47,937 nucleotides of DNA, from assembly GCA_022791255.1 (NCBI GenBank), contig JAAVYR010000017.1, positions 1 to 47,937 on the forward strand, written 5' to 3'. This stretch comes from Peptococcaceae bacterium (GTDB taxonomy: Bacteria > Bacillota > Dehalobacteriia > UBA4068 > JAAVYR01). Below, piece by piece: positions 1 through 7,282 of the stretch. The position numbers and the translations under genes were made by a program. The notes below the pieces were generated by a model. That model was not told where the DNA came from. It ran no database searches and was given only the letters and a program-made list of their open reading frames with translations. Each line of letters opens with the position of its first letter. Position 1 is the stretch's first letter.

Positions 1-160
1 CTGTTCAGTTTCCAAAGACCGAGTTACTAAATTATCTTACCATAACTTACCCTTCCCTGTCAACTACTTTTTTTTCATCAACTTCGGCTCGTTATCTCAG
101 ATATCCGCTCCCTTCGCAGAAAGCTTTATTAATATACCATAGCTCTAAATGTCTTGTCAA
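1..160 (-). promoter_or_regulatory. Tandem rRNA operon promoters and leader
   Basis: Read on the minus strand there are two promoter-like units. The upstream one has TTGACA at 160-155 and TATATT at 136-131 (18-bp spacer). The downstream one has TTGACA at 63-58 and TAAGAT at 39-34 (18-bp spacer). Both -35 boxes are preceded by the same A-rich AAAAGTAG stretch, which resembles an UP element. The segment ends in TCTTTGGAAACTGAACAG, which resembles the leader found before 16S rRNA genes in Bacillota. No gene is seen in 1-290. The inference is that an rRNA operon starts just outside base 1. Confidence 0.72.
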
Positions 161-287
161 CTACTTTTTAAAAACTTTTTTCTCTTTTTTTTAACATTCT
201 TTTTGCTACCGTATAAGGTATAAATCTTTTGCTTTGACACCTATTTGTAGTAGATTTCAGTATCTTTTCTATAGATAATTATGAATA

Positions 288-326
288 CAAAAAAGAGAAA
301 AAGTGATAAAACACTTTTTCTCTTTA
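288..326 (-). terminator. Intrinsic terminator of the P-loop ATPase gene
   Basis: A perfect 14-bp stem (292-305 with 312-325) is followed on the minus strand by a T-rich run. It lies about 40 bases beyond the stop codon at 363 and separates this gene from the rRNA promoters. Confidence 0.8.
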
Positions 327-362
327 AGTTTATTTTTTCTACACGTGATAAATAAATACTCT

Positions 363-1034
363 TTAAATGCTTTTAGGCATCCAATCACGTAGCCAATGAA
401 TGGTCAAACCGTCTAATTTATCAATAAACGCTTGATTGTTTTCAAATAATCTTTGACTAACACCAATACCAACTACCGGAATATTTAAACGCGTGGCCGC
501 TTCTTTGGTGATAGCCAAACCTTCCAGCATAATCTCTGGTGTTGTATCCCCTTCCATGTGCGTATTGCTTAAGATACCATCTACCCGCCAAAAACGATTT
601 GCATATTCTATAATAGCGTCTACATCCTTGGTAATTTGCCGTTTGGTGTTAAGCACCATAATAAGCTTTAATGCTGGGTCATTTTCAATATAACGAATAT
701 GGTTCATTAAGAGATTTACCCCTCTAGCACCATACCCTACATCAAAGATAATGTTTCCATCTCGTTCTAAAACTTCTTTTGCTTCCTCAGAATAGGTTTC
801 TCCTGTTTCATCAATGCCATCACTTTCATCTGTAGCAAGCCCCACTACATCTACCCCACGAGAGGCCAGCATAGACTTTACCCCACGGACACAGTAGCAG
901 GGTTCCACTAAGTCCATATCTACTAAAGTTACTTTTTCCCCTTGTCTTGCTAAATCCAAAGCTCGGTTGAGCGCTACTTCACTTTTCCCAGAAGCATATT
1001 CACCTAAATAAGCTTCTACTTTTCTTTCTGTCAT
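363..1034 (-). CDS. MinD/CobQ-like P-loop ATPase next to PFOR
   Basis: Predicted cytoplasmic nucleotide-binding protein of about 223 residues. It has a Walker A motif, GEYASGKS, at residues 11-18, a switch-like segment VDMDLVEPCYC near 38-48, and a hydrophobic strand ending IIFDVGYGARG. I chose the ATG at 1034 because GAGGTG lies six bases before it; a GTG three codons upstream has no separate ribosome site. It is clearly related to the protein at 10927: both share the D-x-D-[LI]-V-x-P segment, a DTT motif in the C-terminal third and similar length. It lies immediately downstream of the pyruvate:ferredoxin oxidoreductase gene, but a terminator stands between them, so it probably has its own promoter (1141-1170). 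Function is unknown; a helper role for the adjacent ferredoxin oxidoreductase is only an inference from context. The CYC motif, absent from the paralogue, could bind a metal, but this is unproven. Confidence 0.75.
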   Translation of the reverse strand: MTERKVEAYLGEYASGKSEVALNRALDLARQGEKVTLVDMDLVEPCYCVRGVKSMLASRGVDVVGLATDESDGIDETGETYSEEAKEVLERDGNIIFDVGYGARGVNLLMNHIRYIENDPALKLIMVLNTKRQITKDVDAIIEYANRFWRVDGILSNTHMEGDTTPEIMLEGLAITKEAATRLNIPVVGIGVSQRLFENNQAFIDKLDGLTIHWLRDWMPKSI

Positions 1035-1140
1035 GCGTACCACCTCTTGTTCTGATTTTTAACTTCATAAAAAAACTTGTTACTTCATTAATTTTTAATT
1101 CCGTATTTTTAATATGAAGGTTTTGGGTTATTCTTCTCTT

Positions 1141-1170
1141 ATTTTATCTGGAAACCAGGTTTAAAAGCAA
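1141..1170 (-). promoter_or_regulatory. Candidate promoter of the P-loop ATPase gene
   Basis: On the minus strand TTGCTT (1170-1165) and TAAAAT (1146-1141) are 18 bp apart. A small dyad, CTGG-TTT-CCAG, lies inside the spacer and could be an operator. The rest of 1035-1284 holds no gene, only a decayed R repeat at 1244-1275. Confidence 0.4.
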
Positions 1171-1284
1171 TAGTAATTTTCATATTTCTTAAAAATTCTT
1201 CCTATTTAAATAAAACTCCTCATTCTCTCAAGAGTCACCTTCTTGTCATCCTGAGCAAAGTCAAAAGACCTTTTTCTGACATAA

Positions 1285-1330
1285 AAGAAAAGGAACATAG
1301 CCATCCATTTTTCAGGATAGCCATGTTCCC
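1285..1330 (-). terminator. Terminator of the PFOR gene
   Basis: A 15-bp stem with two G-U pairs (1292-1306 with 1313-1327) carries an unpaired loop and is followed on the minus strand by TTTTCTTTT. It starts about 10 bases beyond the PFOR stop codon. Confidence 0.85.
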
Positions 1331-1338
1331 TTATTAAA

Positions 1339-4300
1339 CTATTTCCCCGCTAAACCGCGATATTTTTCATATCTGAGTTTGGCGTCTTGTTCGGTTTTCG
1401 CAAACAATTCTTCCGCTTTTTCCGGATACATCTGCGCAAGAGATGCATACCGTACTTCTCCTAATAGAAAGTCTTTCATTGGCAAGGTTGGTTCCTTAGA
1501 GTCTAAACTAAATGGATTTTTACCTTCCTCTGCTAAAGCTGGATTGTAGCGATATAAATGCCAGTAACCGCTATCTACTGCTTTTTTCATTTCCGTCATA
1601 GAGGTGCTCATACCGGTTTTGATACCATGGTTTACGCAAGAAGAGTAGGCAATAATCAAGGAAGGACCAGGATAAGCCTCAGCTTCTTTAATGGTCTTCA
1701 AAGCATGAGCCATATCAGCGCCGATAGCAATCTGCGCTACATATACATAGCCATAGGACATGGCCATCATGCCCAAGTCTTTCTTCTTGGTTCTTTTACC
1801 GGATGCTGCGAATTTTGCAATAGCAGCAGTCGGCGTCGCCTTAGAAGATTGCCCGCCTGTATTGGAATATACTTCTGTGTCAAATACTAACACATTAATA
1901 TCTTCACCGGAGGCAAGCACATGGTCTAGGCCGCCATAACCAATATCATATGCCCAACCATCACCACCAAAGGCCCAGAAGGATTTTTTCACCAATTGAT
2001 CGCGATGGTCATAGATTTGTTTTAAGATTGGATCAGTCGCTTTTTCTAAAAGCGGTAACATTGCCTTCGTAGCAGCTTTAGAGTTATCAGCGTCATCAGG
2101 CGCAGCCAACCACATATCAAATGCAGCTGCTAATTGAGGGTCAATGTTATTTTCTTTTGCTTGTATCATCAGGTCTGCCAAGCGTTGTCTCAGCTGTTTT
2201 ACAGCCAAGGCCATACCTAGACCAAATTCTGCATTGTCTTCAAATAAGCTGTTAGACCAAGCTGGACCACAACCATTTTTATTGGTGCAGAAAGGCATAG
2301 CAGGCACTGCTGCACCCCAGATAGAGGAGCAACCAGTCGCATTGGCAATGTACATTCTATCCCCAACTAATTGGGTTACTAGTTTTGCATACGGGGTTTC
2401 CCCGCAGCCAGCACATGCACCGGAGAACTCTAATAACGGTTGCTGGAATTGACTGTTCTTTACATTGTTGGCCGGTACTAATTCGTCTTTAATAGGAATA
2501 TTCACCAAGTAATCCCAGTTTGACGCTTCCGTTGGAGATTGACTTGCAAAGGTTTCCATGGTAAGAGCTTTTTCTTTCGCAGGACAAACTACCACACAGC
2601 ACCCGCAACCCAAGCAGTCCAAAGGACTTACCTGCATACGGTATTGCATGCCTTCCAATCCTTTGCCGATTGCCTTTAAGGTAGCCATACCTTCCGGTGC
2701 TGCAGCCTTTTCTTCTTCCGTCATCAGGAATGGACGAATAGCAGCGTGCGGACAGATGAAGGAGCATTGGTTACATTGGATACAGTTTTCAGGGTGCCAT
2801 TCTGGTACAGTGGTAGCCACACCCCGTTTTTCCAGTTTAGAGCCGCCCAACGGGAAGGAACCATCTTCCCTACCCTTAAAGGCGCTAACCGGAAGGGTAT
2901 CCCCTTTGTAACCTTCCAATGGCTTGAAGATGTTTTCGATGAATGGGTCGTCAGAATGACTTTCTTTAGCGGCAATAACAATATCTTTCCAGTGAGCAGG
3001 TACTGCTACCTCTTCTACAGAGGTCATACCGGCGTCTACCGCCTGATAGTTCATGTTAACGATTTTTTCCCCCTTACGGCCATAAGCTTTGACAATAGCG
3101 TCTTTCAATGCTTTCACAGCAACATCTTCAGGAATTACCTGAGAAAGCTTAAAGAACGCCGCTTGCATTACCATGTTAGTGCGATTGCCCAATCCTAAGT
3201 CTTTGGCAATATCTACCGCGTTAATGGTATAGAAACGAATATTGTTTTCAGCAATATATTTTTTCATGGTGTCAGGCAATTTTTCTTCCAGTTCTGCCTG
3301 GGTCCAGCGAGTGTTCAATAAGAAGACACCACCAGGTTTCAACCCTTCCAATAAATCATAGGTATGTACATAGGCCCGGTTGCTGCAGCTGATAAAGTCT
3401 GCTGCATTAATAAGATATGGCGCATGAATAGGGTCATTACCAAAACGCAAGTGAGAGATAGTCAGACCACCAGACTTCTTAGAGTCATAGGAGAAATATG
3501 CCTGGGCATACATGTCGGTATAAGTACCAATAATGTCTACCGCTTGCTTGTTTGCCCCTACTGTACCATCAGAGCCCAAGCCCCAGAATTTGCATTGGAT
3601 GGTGCCTTTTGGCAGCATATCCGGCACATCTTTGCGTTCCAAAGAAGTGAAAGAAATATCATCGTTGATAGCGATGGTAAAGCCGTGTTTTGGCTTATCT
3701 GCATTTAAGTTGTCAAAAACAGCTACAATGTCGCCAGGTACAGTGTCTTTAGATGCTAAACCGTAACGACCACCAACGATTTCTGGTTGGATATCCGCCC
3801 CTTGCAGCGCTGCTACCACATCTAAGTATAATGGTTCACCAGCAGCACCAGGTGTTTTAATTCGGTCAATCACCGCAATTTTCTTTACAGTTTTTGGCAA
3901 TACATTTAAGAAATATTCGGTAGCGAAAGGACGATAGAGACGAACTTTGATTAAGCCCACTTTTTGTCCGCAGCTGTTTAAGTAGTCTACTGCCTGTTCT
4001 GCCACTTCGCAGATGGACCCCATAGCTACCAATACTCGGTCAGCGTCTGCTGCACCATAGTAGTCAAATGGATGATAACTCCTGCCTGTGATTTTGCTAA
4101 TTTCTTCCATATATTCTGCAACAATAACAGGCAACGCTTGATAAAATGGAGAACAAGCTTCTCTGCTCTGGAAGTAAATGTCAGGGTTTTGGTTGGTCCC
4201 GCGAACAACAGGATGTTCCGGATTTAAGGCATTTTCACGGAATTTTTGTAATGCTTCATAGTCCACTAATTTTGCCAAGTCATCATATTCCATGACTTCG

Positions 4301-4848
4301 ATTTTTTGTTGTTCATGAGAAGTACGGAACCCATCAAAGAAGTGCATAAAAGGCACCCGACCTTTGATAGCAGCAAGATGTGCTACCCCTGCCAAGTCCA
4401 TACATTCTTGAACGCTGCCAGAAGCAAGCATGGCAAAGCCTGTTTGTGCACAAGCCATGACATCGCTATGGTCGCCAAAAATACTCAAAGTGTGGGTAGA
4501 AAGGGTTCTTGCCGTTACATGAAGCACCCCCGGCAATAATTCCCCTGCCATTTTGTACATATTCGGTATCATCAAAAGTAAGCCTTGGGAAGCTGTATAA
4601 GAGGAGGTCAGCGCACCAGCAGACAAAGAACCATGCATAGCCCCGGCCGCGCCTCCTTCAGATTGCATTTCGACGACTTTTACCGGCTGCCCAAAGATAT
4701 TTTTCTTCCCTTGCGCACTCCATTCGTCCATATGCTCTGCCATTGTAGAAGAAGGGGTAATAGGATAGATTGCTGCAACTTCTGTAAACGCATAAGATAC
4801 ATAAGCCGCCGCTTTGTTTCCGTCCATGGTTTGCATTTTTTTGCCCAC
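1339..4848 (-). CDS. nifJ: Pyruvate:ferredoxin (flavodoxin) oxidoreductase, single chain
   Basis: Catalyses pyruvate + CoA + oxidised ferredoxin to acetyl-CoA + CO2 + reduced ferredoxin, the central oxidative step of anaerobic fermenters. The 1169-residue length matches the homodimeric one-chain family. Domains in order: the N-terminal domain with YPITPSSTMAEHMDEW; the transketolase-C-like domain; the gamma domain beginning FWGLGSDGTVGANK; two 4Fe-4S clusters (CIQCNQCSFICP near residue 690, CLGCGCCVVVCP near 740); a third cluster region with CAGCGETPYAK near 810; and the thiamine-diphosphate site with GDGWAYDIGYGG near 960. The start is GTG at 4848: AAGGAGG lies eight bases before it. A longer reading from ATG at 4872 would place that ribosome site inside the gene. 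Transcribed alone, with a terminator behind it. Confidence 0.97.
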   Translation of the reverse strand: MGKKMQTMDGNKAAAYVSYAFTEVAAIYPITPSSTMAEHMDEWSAQGKKNIFGQPVKVVEMQSEGGAAGAMHGSLSAGALTSSYTASQGLLLMIPNMYKMAGELLPGVLHVTARTLSTHTLSIFGDHSDVMACAQTGFAMLASGSVQECMDLAGVAHLAAIKGRVPFMHFFDGFRTSHEQQKIEVMEYDDLAKLVDYEALQKFRENALNPEHPVVRGTNQNPDIYFQSREACSPFYQALPVIVAEYMEEISKITGRSYHPFDYYGAADADRVLVAMGSICEVAEQAVDYLNSCGQKVGLIKVRLYRPFATEYFLNVLPKTVKKIAVIDRIKTPGAAGEPLYLDVVAALQGADIQPEIVGGRYGLASKDTVPGDIVAVFDNLNADKPKHGFTIAINDDISFTSLERKDVPDMLPKGTIQCKFWGLGSDGTVGANKQAVDIIGTYTDMYAQAYFSYDSKKSGGLTISHLRFGNDPIHAPYLINAADFISCSNRAYVHTYDLLEGLKPGGVFLLNTRWTQAELEEKLPDTMKKYIAENNIRFYTINAVDIAKDLGLGNRTNMVMQAAFFKLSQVIPEDVAVKALKDAIVKAYGRKGEKIVNMNYQAVDAGMTSVEEVAVPAHWKDIVIAAKESHSDDPFIENIFKPLEGYKGDTLPVSAFKGREDGSFPLGGSKLEKRGVATTVPEWHPENCIQCNQCSFICPHAAIRPFLMTEEEKAAAPEGMATLKAIGKGLEGMQYRMQVSPLDCLGCGCCVVVCPAKEKALTMETFASQSPTEASNWDYLVNIPIKDELVPANNVKNSQFQQPLLEFSGACAGCGETPYAKLVTQLVGDRMYIANATGCSSIWGAAVPAMPFCTNKNGCGPAWSNSLFEDNAEFGLGMALAVKQLRQRLADLMIQAKENNIDPQLAAAFDMWLAAPDDADNSKAATKAMLPLLEKATDPILKQIYDHRDQLVKKSFWAFGGDGWAYDIGYGGLDHVLASGEDINVLVFDTEVYSNTGGQSSKATPTAAIAKFAASGKRTKKKDLGMMAMSYGYVYVAQIAIGADMAHALKTIKEAEAYPGPSLIIAYSSCVNHGIKTGMSTSMTEMKKAVDSGYWHLYRYNPALAEEGKNPFSLDSKEPTLPMKDFLLGEVRYASLAQMYPEKAEELFAKTEQDAKLRYEKYRGLAGK

Positions 4849-5165
4849 AGTAAAATCCTCCTTTTTTCTCAAAACACCTATTTATATTTATTCTCTTACA
4901 GCTTATAGCATTCCGCTTATAAGAACAGCTTGTCCGTTAAACCAAATAAGTATGTCGCTTAGATGTTTTCGCATAAGACAAGCCGCAAAATAAATATAAA
5001 TATCTTTCATTGTTTATCATTAATTATCAATTGTTTCGACGAAATACTCGCCGTTCTTCATATTATATATTATTTTTTTTTATTTATCAACTATTTCCCT
5101 TCGATATTCAAACAAAACCAGAGATTTTTTCTAGACAAACATCACCTACTAAAAATGTTCCTTGC
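4849..5165. other. Intergenic region upstream of PFOR
   Basis: An AT-rich spacer of about 300 bases that must hold the PFOR promoter on the minus strand. A motif close to a direct repeat, GCTTATA, occurs twice at about 4900-4922, but I could not settle on a convincing -35/-10 pair or a Rex-type palindrome. No coding potential is seen. Confidence 0.5.
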
Positions 5166-5441
5166 CTACACCGTAAAGAAATATTTCAGAGCAATGAGTA
5201 ATAATACACCAGGCAGCCCCAAAATACCAGTGGTAAATAAAGTAAACAGATTGATAGGCAGCGCCATGCCAGTAATGGCAGCAAAGCTGTTAAAGAAAAT
5301 CATACCGCCTACTCCCAGCACCAGGTTTACCCCCAGCCGCACCAGAGAGAAAAACGCCTTTAATCCATTGCGCAACGCCACCGCAAGTAACACAAGACCG
5401 AAACAGCCCAAGCCAAAATACAACAACATTTCCTGGTTCAT
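5166..5441 (-). CDS. bofA: BofA-like small membrane protein
   Basis: A 91-residue hydrophobic protein with three membrane segments at about residues 5-23, 33-57 and 62-88. Length, hydrophobic pattern and place downstream of recR fit the BofA family. In Bacillus, BofA holds the SpoIVFB protease inactive until the signal to process pro-sigma-K arrives in the mother cell. Here the usual recR-bofA linkage is kept, but about 800 bases of repeats and terminators separate the two genes, so they are no longer co-transcribed. The start ATG at 5441 has AAAGGGG just upstream. No other sporulation gene is in the window, so whether it acts in sporulation or is a leftover cannot be judged. Assignment rests on the hydropathy pattern and gene order, not on a catalytic motif. 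Confidence 0.72.
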   Translation of the reverse strand: MNQEMLLYFGLGCFGLVLLAVALRNGLKAFFSLVRLGVNLVLGVGGMIFFNSFAAITGMALPINLFTLFTTGILGLPGVLLLIALKYFFTV

Positions 5442-5552
5442 CTCATCGCCCCTTTATTTCATAGACTTTTTCTGTTTGGTCTATCTCTATGCAACGAGCC
5501 CTCAGCATATGCCTATTTTTTCCGCGCCCTATCATACCAGGCACCCCATCTC

Positions 5553-5585
5553 TGTCATCCTAAGGAGTGTAACGACGAAGGATCT
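5553..5585. repeat. R-family palindromic repeat
   Basis: One copy of the short R palindrome: left arm GTCATCCT, right arm GAAGGATCT, with a diverged middle. It abuts the hairpin at 5587-5628. Confidence 0.75.
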
Positions 5586-5586
5586 A

Positions 5587-5628
5587 AAAAAGCCAAAGAA
5601 CACTTTTCATTTTGTTCCTTGGCTTTTT
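5587..5628. terminator. Bidirectional hairpin terminator upstream of bofA
   Basis: A 16-bp stem with one G-U pair (5587-5602 with 5613-5628), with A-runs and T-runs on either side so it could work in both directions. There is no gene immediately before it on either strand; it may stop read-through from recR or from the large foldback. Confidence 0.65.
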
Positions 5629-5706
5629 ATCATCTTTTTTAATGCAAAAGATACAAAATAATATCTGCTTTTTACAGAGATAAACGATAAATCAATTTAA
5701 AATACA

Positions 5707-6130
5707 GGTTCTACCTCTGACAGTTGTGCAGTTACAATAAGATACCTTGGGCTCGCTTTGCCAGTTCTTTTAAGAAAAGAACCAAAAACGCAATCTGGTT
5801 GCCTTTGCCTGGCAGCCTCGTCACCACCTATCTCTCCCCGCGGCAAACAGATTGCCTTCCCCGACAAAATAGCCAAAAGATCCTTCGCTTCGCTCAGGAT
5901 GACAATCAGAAGTACAGACTACCTCTCCATGTCATCCTGAGGGGCATTGGCCCCGAAGGATCTTTAATACTATTGCGGGGAGCCGCCGCCTGTTTGACGC
6001 GGGGAACGGCAAGTGGTGACGAGGCTGCTACTAGGTCAACCAGGCGGCAGTTTTGCTTCTTTTTCTAAAAGAAGTTAAAGACCTACCCAAAGAAACTTAC
6101 AGCATTTGCCCAACTGTAAAAAGTAGAACC
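5707..6130. repeat. 425-bp foldback element between recR and bofA
   Basis: A large imperfect inverted repeat centred on about 5919. Matched arms are 5707-5726 with 6111-6130 (four mismatches in 20), 5812-5827 with 6013-6028 (perfect 16 bp), 5838-5850 with 5990-6002 (one mismatch), and two R palindromes in opposite orientation at the tip (5878-5904 with 5930-5964). All four pairs share the same centre, so the whole segment can fold into one long hairpin. No protein is supported: overlapping open frames on the plus strand follow the repeat and lack ribosome sites. It resembles a non-autonomous foldback (MITE-like) element; the class is an inference. Confidence 0.78.
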
Positions 6131-6200
6131 CATATTGTTAAATAGTTACTCCTTCCTCCAGAGGTACTAAGTATTTCTTTTGTACAGCGTGGCACTATCT
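6131..6200. repeat. Partial M-family repeat
   Basis: The right half of an M unit: it matches the ends of other copies from the CAGAGGTAC segment through TACAGCGTGGCACTAT. The left half is missing or replaced by the adjoining foldback element. Confidence 0.6.
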
Positions 6201-6237
6201 AAAAAGGACCTGCATTTTTATTTGCAAGTCCTTTTTT
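6201..6237 (-). terminator. Terminator of the dnaX-ybaB-recR operon
   Basis: A 13-14-bp stem (AAAAGGACTTGCA on the minus strand with one G-U pair), followed by a T-run. It lies 10 bases beyond the recR stop codon. Confidence 0.85.
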
Positions 6238-6246
6238 AATACGATT

Positions 6247-6849
6247 TTATAATTCCCGCCTGCCCCAGAAAGCCCGGGAAAGAGTAGCTTCATCTGCATA
6301 TTCCAGATCGCCCCCTACCGGGATACCGTGGGCAATTCTCGTCACCTTGATGCCCAGTGGCTTAATGAGCCGGGAGAGATAAAGCACCGTGGCGTCCCCT
6401 TCTACACTGGGGTTTGTAGCCATGACCACTTCTTGGATACCCCCTTCTTTCAGCCGCTTCATGAGCATGTCGATGGTCAGCTGCTCCGGACCGATGCCCT
6501 CCATAGGAGAGATAGCCCCATGGAGCACATGGTATCGCCCGTGAAATTCTCTGGTGTTTTCCAACATGACCACATCTTTAGGCTGCTCCACCACACAGAG
6601 GATGGTCTCATCACGAGTTTGGTCCTTACACACCATACAAGTGTCCTCATCGCTTAAGTTGCCGCATATCTTGCAGTGACGGATTTTCTGCCGCGCCTCT
6701 ACGATGGCGCCGCCCAGCCCACAAGCATCCTGTTCCGGCGCCGCAAGCAGGAAGAAAGCCAGCCGCTGAGCAGATTTTGGTCCCACACCCGGCAGCTTCA
6801 TCAGGTAGTTGATTAAGTTGGTCATAGAAGGGGGGTAATGATAATTCAT
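6247..6849 (-). CDS. recR: Recombination mediator protein RecR
   Basis: RecR works with RecF and RecO to load RecA on gapped DNA. The 200-residue length is standard. Visible features are an N-terminal helix-hairpin-helix (LPGVGPKSAQRLAF, near 19-32), a four-cysteine zinc site (C59, C62, C71, C74) and a Toprim domain from about residue 80 to 175 with VVEQPKDV and a C-terminal GIPVGGDLEYAD segment. The start ATG at 6849 follows the ybaB stop codon by three bases, and its ribosome site GGAGGA lies within the end of ybaB, so translation is probably coupled. It is the last gene of the dnaX-ybaB-recR operon. Confidence 0.97.
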   Translation of the reverse strand: MNYHYPPSMTNLINYLMKLPGVGPKSAQRLAFFLLAAPEQDACGLGGAIVEARQKIRHCKICGNLSDEDTCMVCKDQTRDETILCVVEQPKDVVMLENTREFHGRYHVLHGAISPMEGIGPEQLTIDMLMKRLKEGGIQEVVMATNPSVEGDATVLYLSRLIKPLGIKVTRIAHGIPVGGDLEYADEATLSRAFWGRREL

Positions 6850-6852
6850 GGT

Positions 6853-7173
6853 TTAAAACATTCCTCCAGGCATTTTCATCCCACCAGTGATTTTCTGCAT
6901 TTCACCAGCAGCTAATTCCTGAGATAAGCGCAAAGCTTCTTTGACAGCAGCCAGCACCATGTCTTCTAACATTTCCACATCTTCCGGGTCTACAATTTCC
7001 GGATTGATTTTGATAGAGAGGATATCTTGCTTGCCATTGGCTACCGCTTGCACCATACCACCGCCAGCAGCAGCTTCTACTGTCATGTCCACCAAATCCT
7101 CTTGTAGTTTTGCCATATCAGCCTGCATTTTTTGTGCCTGCTTCATTAACTTTTGCATGTTTCCGAAACCCAT
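6853..7173 (-). CDS. ybaB: YbaB/EbfC family nucleoid-associated protein
   Basis: A 106-residue DNA-binding protein that coats the nucleoid as a dimer. The N-terminal stretch MGFGNMQKLMKQAQKMQADMA followed by an amphipathic helix, the central VEAAAGGGMVQAVANGK beta hairpin and the C-terminal helices are typical of the family. Position between dnaX and recR is the conserved bacterial arrangement. The start ATG at 7173 is preceded by AAGGAGGA. About 110 bases separate it from dnaX and no promoter is evident there. Confidence 0.95.
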   Translation of the reverse strand: MGFGNMQKLMKQAQKMQADMAKLQEDLVDMTVEAAAGGGMVQAVANGKQDILSIKINPEIVDPEDVEMLEDMVLAAVKEALRLSQELAAGEMQKITGGMKMPGGMF

Positions 7174-7282
7174 TTTTCGTCCTCCTTATTTTCACCCATA
7201 CACTATTTATTTTCTGTTATCTATCATATACCGAAATGGCTTATCCGGTCAAAGCTTTTCATCTTATTCTCAGAAAATATTT

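Noticed and set aside
363-1034. ParA-type plasmid or chromosome partition ATPase
   Set aside because: There is no ParB or centromere-like repeats nearby, and the gene sits with metabolic genes as its paralogue does.
4873-4990. Rex or other redox operator upstream of PFOR
   Set aside because: No TTGTGA-N6-TCACAA-like palindrome is visible; only a loose GCTTATA repeat.
5724-6068. Open frame of 114 codons on the plus strand
   Set aside because: It runs through the foldback element and R repeats, its composition follows the repeat, and no ribosome site is present.
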